Shown one piece after another: positions 45,438-57,660 of a stretch of DNA of 64,000 bases (its first letter is position 1; each line of letters begins with the position of its first letter). Under the pieces are notes generated by a model that was not told the origin of the DNA, did no database searches, and saw only the letters and a list, made by a program, of their open reading frames with translations. The DNA comes from Scleromitrula shiraiana. Lineage: Eukaryota > Ascomycota > Leotiomycetes > Helotiales > Sclerotiniaceae. The translations under genes and the position numbers were made by a program. The DNA lies in NCBI GenBank assembly GCA_028455995.1, contig JABELC010000001.1, positions 1,786,501 through 1,850,500 of the forward strand, written 5' to 3'.

Positions 45438-46719
45438 ATGTCATCAGAGCAACAAGAAGATAAATCTTCATCGCACATATTTATCAATGGGGAAGATGCC
45501 GAAGGTCATGATGCCAAAGAATCAACACCACCTCGTAGCAGCAGTGGCTGGGATGGGAAGTTAAGAGTAGAGAAGAAGCTAGAGCTTTCAAACCCAGAAG
45601 CTATTTCGGATCCAGAATATTCAGATGAAGAGAATGTCCTACCAGGAGAAGTCATAAATGCAGATGAAGGTTCGTGATACCCTCGCCTTCATCGCACACC
45701 TCTAGCAGAACGGTGCCACATATACTAAGATACATCATTCCAAAATCCAGATTTATTAGACGATTACCCTCTCGACACCACCGAAATAGATCTAGTTCAC
45801 GCCCGAATATCCTCCATCCCACCCCTCAAGCTCTCCCGCTTCAACAGCGTAGTGCGTCTCTGTCTCCGCCAAAACACCATCAGCACAATCGAAGATCTTT
45901 CCTCTCTAGCCTCCACACTGGAAGAACTCGATTTCTACGATAATGTAATTGCGCACATCCGCGGACTAGAAGATCTCACGAACCTCCACAGTCTCGATTT
46001 CTCCTTCAACAAACTGAAACACATAAAAAAGATCTCTCACCTCGTTAAACTCACCGATCTGTATTTCGTCCAGAACAAAATCACTACGATCGAAAATCTA
46101 GAAGGGCTTACGAAATTGCGCAATTTAGAATTGGCTGCTAATAGAATTCGAGAAATACAAGGTCTGGATACCTTAGTAGGACTGGAAGAATTATGGCTAG
46201 GCAAGAACAAAATCACTGAGATCAAAAACCTGTCATTACCAAACCTAAAACTCCTCTCGATACAAAGTAATCGCATCCGAGAAATAAGAAATTTAGATTC
46301 CGTCCCCCAACTCGAAGAACTCTACATCTCTCACAACGCACTCACCAGCGTCCACGGCCTAGAAAACGTGCCCCGTTTACGAGTGCTCGATATTAGCAAC
46401 AACCAAGTGCAGAGTTTAGACGGACTGAAGCATTTGAAGGAGTTGGAAGAGGTATGGGCAAGCTATAATCAGATTGCGGATTTTGCGGATGTGGAGGGCC
46501 AGTTGAGGGACAAGGAGAAGTTGAATACGGTTTATTTTGAGGGGAATCCGTTGCAGTTGAGACAGCCGGCGTTGTATAGGAATAAGGTTAAGTTGACGCT
46601 GCCGCAGGTGCAACAGATTGATGCTAGTAAGTTATTATTCATTCCCTTTTTTATAGGGGGGAGGAAGAGAGGAAAATAGTGGACTAATAGGAATGATAGC
46701 TTTTGTTAGGGTGTCCTGA
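45438..46719 (+). CDS. SDS22: Protein phosphatase 1 regulatory subunit SDS22
   Basis: Three exons: 45438-45669, 45751-46626 and a 20-base last exon 46700-46719; 375 residues. The last exon was chosen because splicing GATGCTA|GTAAGT to GATAG|CTTTT gives the family end IDATFVRVS; reading through would instead give an unrelated tail ending at 46679. After an acidic N-terminus of about 90 residues come about 11 leucine-rich repeats of 22 residues (for example LYFVQNKITTIENLEGLTKL and LEELYISHNALTSVHGLENV) and the LRR cap LRDKEKLNTVYFEGNPLQ. SDS22 binds the catalytic subunit of PP1 in the nucleus and helps its maturation and mitotic function. Assignment is firm; the 20-base exon is an inference with a strong match. 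Confidence 0.93.
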
Positions 46720-47033
46720 TGTCGCATTGAAGAGGTGAAGTGAAGGGATTCTGCAAGGTCACCTGGTTGCAATTTCGCAGTTTCAATGCAAGATTATGAG
46801 CATGGCGATGGAGTTCATAGGGGAAAGATTAGGGGTTCTTTTTATTATTGTGAGATGCCCATGGCACACATGGCGGCAAACATATCATTTGATTTCAATT
46901 ATTGTGCTAGCTACTGAGCAAAGTACAATGTCCATCTCTATATGAGAATGCAATGAGCAGCGCAAGTTCAAAATAACGCTTAGCTCATGTTCAAGTTATA
47001 CCGCTGTGTGCTTTCCCTATCGTTCGTCTTGAT
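46720..47033. other. Region between convergent genes
   Basis: 3' sides of SDS22 and xylose reductase. No gene seen. Confidence 0.7.
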
Positions 47034-48299
47034 CTATGCGAAGATATGAAGTGTTCCCAAGTACTAGATAGAGCTAAGTCAGCAAGATGCTACTTACATA
47101 CAAGTAATGAATGAAGGAGGAGAATAATAATAAGCTACTCACATCAGTGGGGTTATTGAATCTTAGATTTCGGTCCAATCCAGAAATAGCAGCTAGGTCC
47201 TCTTTCTCTAGATCGAAATCCGTGACATGTAAGTTTTGCTCCAATCGGGACTGGTTGTTGGATTTGGGAATAACGGCGAGGCCACGCTGAGTAGCCCATC
47301 TGTTGCAGAGGTCATTAGTCTGAAATGGAGCAGAAAGTGGGAGGCAAGAACAGTACCTTAACAAGACTTGTGCTGGAGTCTTCTTGGTCTTCTCGGCGAT
47401 CTTGAGAACAATTGGATGCTCGAAGAGAGGAGGGGTATCCCGAGCACTGTCCCAACCTAACTCGATGAAAGATTGAGGACCAAATGAAGAACTATAGCAA
47501 ACAGTCAGTCATGTATTTTCAAGGAAAAGAAAGAAAAAGAAAAGAAAAAAACTCACTAAGCTGTAACCTTAATATCCTCACTCTCCGCCAACTTCAACAA
47601 AGTCTCCTGAACCAAATATGGATGATGTTCAATCTGCAACGTCGCCGGTCTAATCCTCGCATACCTCAAAAGATCCATAAGCAACGCCCCCTGAAAATTG
47701 CTAACCCCAATACTCTTCGCCAACCCCTCATCAACTAGCTTTTCCATCGCCTCCCACGTCTCCTGAATACTCGCCTTACTCTGCTGCACATCGCCCTTCT
47801 CCCCGGAGTATTCCCACCCAGGTGGATAGCGCACCTCTGGATCGACATAGCGCAGTGCGACGGGGAAATGCACAATGAAGAGGTCGAAGTAGTCGATTCC
47901 CCAGTCGGCGAGCTGCTTGCGCGCGATGGGTCCCACGCGCGAGCCCTCGTGGAATGTGTTCCATAGTTTGGAGACCAGGAAGAGCTCTTCGCGTTTTACG
48001 AGGCCTTCTTTGATAGCGCGGGCGACGCCCTCACCGGCTTCTTTTTCGTTACCGTAATCTGGGGTGGGAGGAAGAGATTGTGGTTAGTTAAAGGTTTTTG
48101 CGGGGGGGGGGGGGGGGGGGGGTTGCTATAGAGGAGGGAGAAATCAATACATACCGCATGCACCATCGAAGAGTCGATAGCCGGTCTTAATGGCATTGTA
48201 GACTGTATCGGCACAAGTTTCATTGTCGACTTTCCAGAGACCGAATCCTACTTGAGGCATAGGAAGGCCATTGTTGAGTTTGAGAGTGGGTGATGCCAT
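47034..48299 (-). CDS. xyrA: D-xylose reductase, aldo-keto reductase family
   Basis: Minus strand, five exons: 48155-48299, 47557-48058, 47357-47491, 47143-47299, 47034-47063; 322 residues, the usual length, ending LHIFA. AKR2-type residues are present: Asp and Tyr in DGACDYGNEKEAG, Lys in VSKLWN, His in IVHFPVALRY, and the cofactor motif IPKSNNQSRLEQN. The start MASPTLKLNNGLPMPQVGFG is classic for fungal xylose reductase. It reduces D-xylose to xylitol in the cytosol using NADPH (some enzymes also NADH); xylitol dehydrogenase at 29-30 kb would catalyse the next step. The last exon is only 30 bases and the first intron contains a run of about 18 G. A GGCTAAA motif lies about 370 bases upstream. 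Other pentose or aldose reductases of the same family are the alternatives, but the match is strong. Confidence 0.92.
48103..48122. repeat. Poly-G run inside the first xylose reductase intron
   Basis: About 18 G on the plus strand, which is poly-C in the transcript of the minus-strand gene. It lies between donor and acceptor and does not touch coding sequence. Confidence 0.85.
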
Positions 48300-48671
48300 G
48301 ATTGATGGTGCGTGAGTTTTGGGTTTGAGAAGAGAAGAATGGAATTGGAAATTTTGAGTGAGCGTAATTTGGGATGGGAGAATTCTTCTTCAGATGAAAA
48401 TGGAAAACTGATACGTAGCTTTGTTTGGAGCGGGGTTGGATGAATGGTGGGGGTGGAGAAAACGGAAAGTGGGGCAAGGCTGTCTGATCTCTAATAAGTA
48501 ATGACGGCTATAAAATTCGATTTTAAATGTTATAATGCAATCTTGTATATTGATGAAGGAATTGAAGTTATATCAACCACTGTTGTCTTGCAAAGAACTT
48601 CACCTTTTTGCTATCTCCAGTAAATATACGCCTTACCACAAATTTGATACTCATCACTTCCACATATGTCA

Positions 48672-48678
48672 TTTAGCC
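48672..48678 (-). promoter_or_regulatory. GGCTAAA motif upstream of xylose reductase (possible XlnR/Xyr1 site)
   Basis: Reads GGCTAAA on the xylose reductase strand, about 373 bases before its ATG. Seven bases can occur by chance. XlnR/Xyr1 regulators in other ascomycetes recognise GGCTAA-type sites and activate xylose genes. A second copy is at 49231-49237. Confidence 0.35.
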
Positions 48679-49230
48679 AAAGACTAGCCAAAGACTAGAC
48701 CTTCGGAAACAGCAATACCGAAATTTGATAGGAAGAACATGATACTCATCATAATGAAATGACATTCAGGCAAAATGGCAGACAACAGGCACTATCGAAA
48801 AATAAGAGTTAATCCATGTTTTCGGGAAAGTCTGCCGTTGATCAAACGTTGAGACGAGATACACCGAGAGCCCGAGTCTAACAGCTTAGTTCTAACTCGA
48901 TGACTAGACGGTTTAATATAGTTTCTAATGTCTGTTCGAAACACAAACATTTAAAAATATTCTGGGAGAATTCATTTGAAATGTCTATCTAGATCACAGA
49001 TGTTGAAATATATTATGAGCTCATTCAATCTTAATGTCTACATAAGATATCAAGATTCGGAATAAATTTATGCAAAATATATATAGATTTGTATTCAAGT
49101 AACGGACATTCAATAATGTAATAGCTCGGAGCTAATACGCCTAGATGCGATCATCTTTCTTGGCCAAATATTAGAATATGATAGACACGGACTTTAATAT
49201 CCCAATGGCTGAGATTTGATTTTAGCCTGT

Positions 49231-49237
49231 GTAGACC
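49231..49237 (-). promoter_or_regulatory. Second GGCTAAA motif
   Basis: Same orientation as the copy at 48672 but over 900 bases from the xylose reductase start, and close to the 3' end of the ABC transporter gene. Weak on its own. Confidence 0.2.
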
Positions 49238-49361
49238 ATGTATGTTGTGCAGAGATATGGACATGTGTTTTGGAATCCATCATTCGTTATTTGTATATTT
49301 GTGAAATTCATTTAGTACTACCACTATAAATACCATCAACCTACAGTCTAATCATGGTCGC

Positions 49362-52074
49362 CTAATCTAGAGGGTTCGTTTTACCCCCCTGACTTTCATC
49401 ATCGGTTTCATCATCTGGTACTTCTGCATAAGCTGGAGGGGGTAATACATCACCCCCCTCAACCCATACCTTAGCCAGCTCCACTTCAATTTGAGCTCTT
49501 CTGGCCTTCCACTCTTCAACCTTAGCTAGTCGATTCCTCAGATCTTGTAGCTCCCTCTCCACACCCATTTTGTCTTTCTCGGTACCAATTCGTTCGTACT
49601 CCCAGTCTGTGCCATCTTCACCCAAACCTAAAGTCAGATTGAACGTATGATATCTTTTCAGGGATGCCCGAGTTGATATTGTGATCAACGTTATGCCTTT
49701 CTCCTTGCAAGTTTCGTATAAGAGCCCTTCAACATCGCTTGAGACAGCACTTGTACCTTCGTCAATGAACGCGTATCTAGGTTCATGGTACAGTAGTCTT
49801 GCAATTGCCATTCGTTGTTTTTCACCTCCGCTAAGCACATCCTTCCACTCTTTCCTTGTATCCCAGCCGCCCTCACGATCTGGCAAATATCCAAGACGTG
49901 CTTCTTCGAGAATGCGCTTTAGGTCAACATCTGAAAGTCCGCGATCGTGCATCTCGACTTCACCGTCTGGATAGATGACTTGGTCTCGTAGAGTCCCGAC
50001 GCTCAAATAGGGGCGTTGTGGCAAAAACATGACTCCATCTGTTCCATTGCTACGTGGTCTACTAACCAACCCCCTATACACAGGCCAGAGACCAGCAACG
50101 ATACGAGCTATAGCACTTTTTCCAACACCATTGGATCCAGAAATCTGTATTGATTAGCCGAGAAAATTTAGAGGGGTCTAAATATAATTACCAGTAGATG
50201 TTCTCCTGAACGCACTACCGTCGAAAGAGAATCAGTTAATTCTTCACCCCCGTGTGGAAATACCGAAGGAGCTACCACTGGAACGTTTTCCAATCGTACA
50301 CCATCAAAGCCTTTTTGTATCGTTCCTTGCACATCAGAGAGTGAGAAGGTTTCAGGACGAGAACCCCGTGGAGGAAAATATGCGTTCGCATGAACACGGT
50401 GAAGGGTTGATATCAATGTGTAAACTCGACTAGTATACCCAGCAAGTTCCGATAAGTCTTTGATGGAATACATCATACGACCACCGGCATCGGCCAGAGA
50501 GAGCATAAGCCTTTTGTTAGTGATGAATTCCTTCATACGACCTCTTTCTCGTCCTCCAGCTATAGTTGACACATCTGCCAATTCCTGAACTCCACCCAAA
50601 CCACCCCATGCAGGAAGGAATACAGGTAACGAGGAAAGCAAGTAACCATAAGCGCTCCAACTATATTTCAAGACAAAGTCCTCGAGGATATTGTAGCGAA
50701 TTTTTAGAGTATAGATACCTTCCATCCATTTCTTGAGACTTTTAAATTCCTTGTCCAGAAAGTTCTTTTCCATATTTGCTCCACCATAGAAGGCAACTTC
50801 TTCAGCATTGGCTATTAATCGCGAATGGAGGCCACGGAACAGACCTTCCTTACGTCCCTCAACTGCCTTTAATTTTCCAAATGGTGGGGAAAGCCTCCTG
50901 AGTATCGAAGCAGTTAAGAAATAGTTACTCATTAGGCCGGTAAGAGCTAGAGGCCCAAGAGAACGATAAAGTTGGTAGTTGAAAACACATAAGTCCACGA
51001 AAGGCTTGCCCAATGAAGAATATAGACTTGCTGCAGATGCACAAAACAATGTGAGGTCTTGGGTAATAAATTGATCGGCACTTTGACCAACACCGCCGTC
51101 TAGATTTGATAATTTGTAGTAATTTAAATTATCATTCAGATATAGATCGTGAATATATCTCGTCAAGCGTGTGCGGAAAGCGATAGAAACTTTGGACTGC
51201 AGGAATTTAATCATGGCATTTGTGTAAGAAGCGAAGCCACCAATTCCGCACCACTGAATCAAAGTTAGCTCGTTTCAATAAAATGAAATGTTTACAGCAT
51301 GAGAGGCCAGCAAGCTTTGAGTCCCTTATGGGCTTCCAGTCAAGTAAATGGAAGTTGAAGTAGAGAGACACAAAGAGAGATTACAACAACTTCAAGTTCC
51401 CCGAAATACAAACAAGAAATCTTGAGAGGTGCTTTCTATACCTTTATAATACCCCAAGTAAATGCTTTACCATTACCCGCAACTAGATCTCGAACGATTT
51501 CACCATCAAGTCGTGCAACAACCAAAGATAAATATGTTCGGAGCATCAGAAAGACGCCATGGCTAACCAATAAGCCTGTTTCTTTACTTGTCCACCTTGG
51601 TATCATAATGCTTAAGAGACTAAGAAATTGGTGCAGGAAAGCCAAATTCAAACCTGGCTTTGTTTGAGGAGGAGGGATTTGGGGGGTTTGTTGGCCATCG
51701 GTGAGGCCTGAAGCTCGAGGTGGATTCAGGAATAGTCTCCTATGGGCATCGAAAGTCATGGGCTTTGTGGGATAGATGGTGACCCTTGATGTGGTGTCTT
51801 TATATGGAACGTAGACTACTCTTGAACCATCCTTCATGCGCAACCCAGAGTTCCGCCTCACCAGCCTCCGCCCTTGCTCTATTTCTGCTGATCGTTTTTT
51901 CCACCATCGTCGACCTAAAGTACCCCCACCTATTATAAAAAGAGTGAGGAATAACGTTCCTAGAAGACGTGTCGTCTTTGAAGCTCCCTTAATGCGACTG
52001 CGGATAAGAGTCGTATATTTGTGGTACAAAACGGAAATGGGATCGGAATACCGTAATGTCGACTGCGCGGCCAT
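49362..52074 (-). CDS. Peroxisomal fatty-acyl-CoA ABC half-transporter (ALDP/PXA type)
   Basis: Minus strand, three exons: 51442-52074, 50192-51253, 49362-50144; 825 residues. I used the ATG at 52074 (MAAQSTLRYS) rather than one five codons upstream. One membrane domain carries the ALDP EAA-like loop NAEEVAFYGG and is followed by one nucleotide-binding domain with Walker A GSNGVGKS (about 568-575), signature LSGGEKQR (about 669-676) and Walker B YAFIDEG. The N-terminal region has FLTLFIIGGGTLGRRWWKKRS, a targeting-type hydrophobic-basic segment. ABC subfamily D half-transporters pair (Pxa1/Pxa2 in yeast, ABCD1-3 in animals) to import long-chain fatty acyl-CoA into peroxisomes for beta-oxidation. 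I cannot decide between Pxa1 and Pxa2 orthologue. The charged C-terminal tail (about 750-825) contains a short coiled-coil-like stretch. Confidence 0.9.
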
Positions 52075-54832
52075 CTTGTTGTATCTCACGGAGAATCGGA
52101 TTCTGTAGAGTCGAGTACTACCTGGACTTCTTCATTTCTTCATTCCTTAGTGAGGAAAGTGCTTAGAAATACTACATTCCCTAAACAATTTCATGTGCAT
52201 GCGACGACAGCGAGTCAGTAGATACTTCTTCCTGCTTCTAACTTGATTTTTAATAATGATATTGTAGTAGTGTTTATGATGTTGGTATCAATCAATGATG
52301 GCAGATGAACAAAAGACTGAGTTCCAAACTAGAGGTTGTTAACATGTGAATGAAACCGAGGCTGAATTTAATGAATTACATGTACCTGCAGGGACAACCC
52401 ACGCAATAATTTCCCCGCAAAATCTGGAATGTAACATCATTTGTAAGAAATACACTCAAAAATGTTTACAATATCTACCATATATATGTTCGCAATGTAA
52501 AGAATTTTGAAGTAAAACTTCGATTGTTCTGGGGGGTATGTGTTGACAGGCCATCAATCAACAGGACTTGTCTAGCTAGTTATTATCTTTAAGATTAACT
52601 AATGGAGAAAGTCTCAGATTCTAATCAATCAACAAACAACCCTGGATGTACATTTTCCTTCTTACTTTTATCCAGGCTGGGGCGTTCAATTCAAATCAGT
52701 TATCTCCATCCCACCTCCATTTCATTCGGAGCTGTAGCAAATGCGGCCACCGTTTATATGTGAAAGGGAAGGGGAATCCTGCCGTGTCAATGTGTCCGCA
52801 TAGCTATCTTCATCATCTGAAGATATCTCGCGCTGATTGCTGACTCCTTGATCCTGGTTATAGCTTCGAATATGAATAATGTCAAAGCCTTGTTGATGGA
52901 TGGGTAACGCTGGAGTGGAGACCATGGCTTTTGGGTTAGTTCGAGCCTTTTGGAGTCCAGGCTATCACGTAAAGTTGATGAAGCTTTTATGAGATTTGAT
53001 ACAGCTTTGATTCACATGTCAATACCCAACAACACTTGCAAATACTCATGTTTGATAATAATGCTGTTCCATAGCTTTGAATTTGAATGCATATATGGTA
53101 GTTCTATTTCGGGTTGAAAGCTCGAAGGAAATGTGACAGCTATGAAGCAAGAGTTTGAAGATGTACGGTACTTTTACATATTACTACTATATGTACACCA
53201 TGAATCGACGAATTGTGAAAGACTTGCATTGGCGGAATAATTTGACCAATCGAGAACAATGATAATTCTTCAAATGAGCTTCTATCATTTGATAGGATAG
53301 ATCCTGGGCGGCAAACTGACAAACTGGGCGCCTAACTTGGCCCCCCCTTTGAACTCAAAAGTAATAAATAAGTCATGATCTAACTGAGACCATCTAATAG
53401 AGCCCCGGAGAAGAGTTCTAGTCACGGAATGCTTTCTCTATGGCATTGACGCACGATTATACTCGCATACCCTTGCTAACAATTGAAGACGATGTATACC
53501 TACCTAGGAAGGTCGATACTATGTATAGTATAAGTAGTTACTGGATGATTCCAAATTCATTCTCTGTAGGCTGTATAACTGTTCTATGTATGCCCAGGTG
53601 TAGGATGTCACCGCCGGCTGTTTAGTAAATAAAAGTCCCGATGTAACTGTATATAGAATGAAAATGTTCCCCGAATATTATACATTTTGGGCTGCATTTT
53701 ATCCCATTCTCTTCTTCCCCGGACCGATACTTTCTATTACTTTCTTTCTTACGGATTCGTTCGACTGATCGATCGTATGGTTATACCAAAGAATAGACTG
53801 CACCTGTTCTCTTATATCACATAGGCACAACCATATCTCAGTACAATCTCCAATTATCATCGTCTTTTACTACCAACTCCATCATTTTCTCCACATACAA
53901 AACCTAGATACATAATAGTTACATATCGATTTGCGCGGTACATATATAGTACATTAGGTTCTATACCTACTACCTATCACAGCTTGATTCACAACTTTTA
54001 ACACGAAAATACTTCCAAGAGACTTTCACCAATGGATTCCATTTTTACAATATAATACGAGAAACTTGCCTACCGTGGGACCTTACGGAGCTCTTACTAC
54101 ACTACATAAGTAGTTATTTCTAGATACTTGAGTACAAAGATCCAACTGATAGGGAGTAACAATTCGCCGCCACCCGGTAAATACTCTCTCTCATCCTCTT
54201 TCGGCACGAGACAATCCATTTTTTCCATTTTACAAAGTAAAATATAAACAAAAATAAATATAAAAAAATAAATCATTTTTATTCTTGTGCTGCCAAATTC
54301 TTCATCTCAACTATCCTTATTCATATTCATCCCATTCATAAAAAACATTCAAGGCTGAATTGGATTGGATTGGATTGGATTGAATTGGATTGAATTGGAA
54401 GTGGAAGTGGAAGTGGAAGTGGAAGGGAAGGTTACCATACTAAAAAGCTAAGATCAGTTCTAATCTCGCTAATAAAGTCCTGGATGTCTCCTATCTTATT
54501 ATCAACATCCTCCTCATTTCATTAGGAACCGTTCTTTTGATTTCCTCCTCCAGGAGCATTGAGTTGTTGTCGATTGTGAGTATTGTCTTTCTCTTTTCTA
54601 TTTGTTATAATTATTCCATCACCTGCGCATCTTTTCTTCTATAGTTAAAACCATTAGATCGTCGTCGCATCATTTTGCGCAACCACAAGATAGGAGGTTA
54701 ATATTTTAAAAAGCGATAGGGAATCTCGACCGATTCAATCGAACGCGTTATAAAGACAACGTGAAATATATTCGATTGTTTATAATTGGTCCTTTATTCA
54801 GATAGGTCTGTTACAATATCGAATTGCCCTCG
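52075..54832. other. Long intergenic region
   Basis: 2.7 kb between the divergent ABC transporter and PSR1-like genes. Short frames (for example 52646-52843) have no recognisable content. Repeats at 54355-54426: ATTGGATTGGATTGG-type 5-base units followed by GGAAGT hexamers. The last 300 bases are probably a transcribed leader of the phosphatase gene. Confidence 0.6.
54355..54426. repeat. (TTGGA)n and (GTGGAA)n repeats
   Basis: About seven TTGGA/TTGAA units followed by about five AAGTGG units, about 400 bases upstream of the phosphatase start codon. Confidence 0.85.
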
Positions 54833-56798
54833 ATGAGTAATGAGATAGCTCAGCCGACTGAGCAATATCTTAGCCGCTCAACTACACTGGAAGGTACAAA
54901 AGGAACGAAGCCTCCTGCCCTCGACACATCAAGTTGTACGTAATTTTTACCCGGGGAATGTTAGTTGCAGTTGCACATCATCCTATGATGGTGTGGATTA
55001 ATTATGATTGAGGTATGCTAATCAGTAATTATAGTCACAGCAGCTCCCCAGCCACCTAGTTCTTCTACTCCGCCGTCGACAACTCAGAACACTGCGACTA
55101 CAGAAGATTCAGACAATACCGCCGAATCAAGTACAAACGTCGAAAGGGATCAAGTACGACTTGGAGAGACATTGGAAACGCCTAAGAAAAATAGAGACTT
55201 ATTGCAAGTTCCATCTAGATCGTCCTCCAATAAAGTACAACATTCGCCAACTTCTACAGGTCTAAGTGGAGCGACGGCAAGTGAAGGGAGAGAGAGTATA
55301 AGTGGGCGATCCAAGGAATCCAATCGCAGCTTCCTTGGGCGGAGGCGGAATGGGAGTGCAACAAGCAGCAAAATGTCGATAAAATCACCTGGTAATCAAA
55401 CTGGCGCTCCAGGCCCCTCGCAGCCTGCAGCTCCTGACGCATCGTCAGTTCGTCAACCACGAAAGAAGAAGAGTTTCCTTTCTCTTCTTTGCTGTGGTAC
55501 TCCAGATAACGCCAACTCTTTGGAACCAAATTATGCTCCGGTCCCTGCGCATAAAGTGTCTAAATTCGGTCGTCCTACCACTGCCAGCAAACCTGACCCG
55601 AGCAAGATGGGGCAGCACAACAGCCTGGTAGCACAACCACAGAACGAGAAAGAGACTTTTCAACAACCACCACAACAAAAGCAAGCTGATTTGGCAGATG
55701 AGAAGCATGAAATGATTGGAGGTCAAGGGACTACAGCTGCCGAAGCTTCTTCATCCGATGCTAATGAAGAATCGGATCGCCCATTCGCGAATCATCGCGA
55801 TCAGTCGTTGCCAGACTTACCCCCAGTTCCAGAAGTGGGCAGCTTTCAAGGTGGATTTACGAATCCATCAGTTTCGGTAGAAGCACCACCACAGACCGAC
55901 TCGACTACTGCAGTTGCATCTTCAGATGTTGACCTTGGGCAGCAAGATGGAGAGGGCGATCAAAAAATGGTGGATTTGGAACCGGCAACTACAGACAAGG
56001 AAGCAGTGCCACTTCCTGTTGCCAAGAACGAACCAACCGCGAGTCAACCAATTCTACCACCTCCACCACCTGTTCCTCAAATACCATCGAACAATGTTGC
56101 TGAAGATGTAGTTCCTCAGGAACTCGTGGAACAAAAGCAACAATGGCTCCTACCACCAATTGCGCCAAGGTTCAAAGGGAAGAAATGTCTTGTTCTTGAT
56201 CTCGATGAAACTTTAGTACACAGTAGTTTCAAAGTAAGGCTCTTTTCAAAACATTGAAGACTAATCCAGAAGCTAACCAATATCAGATGTTACACCAGGC
56301 AGACTTCACTATTCCAGTAGAGATCGAAGGCCAGTATCACAACGTATACGTGATTAAACGTCCTGGTGTTGATCAATTCATGAAACGAGTTGGGGAGCTA
56401 TACGAGGTTGTCGTATTTACAGCTTCCGTCTCTAAGGTAAGAGCTACTGCTATGTTATTCGAGGGTTATTTATTAACAAATTATAGTACGGCGATCCATT
56501 GCTTGATCAACTAGATATACATCATGTAGTTCACCATCGATTATTCCGCGAAAGTTGTTACAATCATCAAGGAAACTATGTAAAGGATCTTTCCCAAGTT
56601 GGTCGCGATTTACGAGAAACCATCATTATCGATAATTCCCCGACGTCCTATATCTTCCACCCTCAACATGCTGTCCCTATCAGCAGTTGGTTCTCGGATG
56701 CTCATGACAACGAGCTTCTAGATCTAATTCCCGTTCTTGAAGATTTGGCCGGCTCGCAGGTCCGAGATGTTAGTTTAGTTCTTGATGTTGCGCTCTAG
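54833..56798 (+). CDS. psr1: PSR1-like plasma-membrane phosphatase (NIF/SCP CTD-phosphatase family)
   Basis: Four exons: 54833-54935, 55035-56233, 56287-56436, 56487-56798; 587 residues. The catalytic domain fills the last 180 residues: DLDETLVHSS (Asp423 and Asp425 of the DxDxT motif), the VYVIKRPGVDQFM region, VVVFTASVSKYGDPLLDQLD, CYNHQGNYVKDLS, and IIIDNSPTSYIFHPQHAVPI. About 400 residues before it are low-complexity and rich in Pro, Gln, Ser and Thr. A basic KKKSFLSLLCCG segment (about 202-213) contains paired Cys, the kind of palmitoylation site that anchors Psr1 to the plasma membrane, although in yeast it lies at the very N-terminus. Psr1-type phosphatases act in general stress and sodium response with Whi2. 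Membership of the family is firm; the exact role is inferred. Confidence 0.9.
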
Positions 56799-57660
56799 GG
56801 CAGTGCAAGTCTGCAAATACGCTTGATATCATAGCGGAAGGCGTTCGGTTGATACCTTTGGTTTCATTGTAGAATGTACTGTTTAATCTATATAATGGAC
56901 CAGCGTGCTGGTTCAGCCTTAGTGCAGGTGGGCACGTGGATAGTTAAGATGGGAAAAACTTGTTAGAAATGGACCACACCTTAATGGTTGGTCGATATCT
57001 CTACGGTTGGAATATAGAAACCATACCACAGCGAGCAAAACAGAACAGCACACAACAGGTTCGCCTGCCACATTCTTTTCCTGTCCAGCAATATCTAAGG
57101 CACTTTGGGCAGACGCATATCCGGCATTTCATTTGTCTACCTTTTAACTTCATAAATTCTCTTGGGGTGCGCATATGGCGCGCACTCCTCATGTATCAAA
57201 CACATCATAGTCGACTTTTGCGTGTGCTTTGGAGATAGCATTCGTCAAATAAACCAAAATGAAACGATTCCATACGACCTTTTCAACTTCATTGTAAATA
57301 ATTGCTGGGTAAATAAACCAATTAATAATAATATAAGCGTGTATTTGTATTTCCATGATTTGAAACTCTTTTCTCAATGTGATATGAAGAATAAATTGAC
57401 AGAATGGAGGAATTGAAGAGGTACATTTTATCTAGTAAGGTCGAGGCTTATAATATTCTAGCGTAATTAGGGTGCCGAGCCGATAACAACTCCTTAGAAT
57501 CTGTCCTTTGTCAATTTGGACCAGCTCACCAAATCAGAAAAGAATCCCGACAACATCACTTTCCTATTATTTCAAGTTCAATTACTCGAGATAATTCTAC
57601 ACATCTACAATTCTCAAAATCTTTCTTGTCGCTTTTTAAACTATTAATTCTCTTCTCACA
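56799..57660. other. Intergenic region
   Basis: Between PSR1-like and SEC61-beta, both on the plus strand. No gene seen; the final 150 bases are the SEC61-beta leader. Confidence 0.65.

Larger units (their letters stand above)
48300..49361. other. Promoter region of xylose reductase
   Basis: Upstream of xylose reductase and downstream of the ABC transporter. Besides the two GGCTAAA words, CTAGCCAAAGA/TTAGCCAAAGA is repeated in tandem at 48673-48697. No gene seen. Confidence 0.6.

Noticed and set aside
46627..46679. SDS22 read-through C-terminus
   Set aside because: A GTAAGT donor and a downstream acceptor restore the conserved family end, so the read-through tail is probably intronic.
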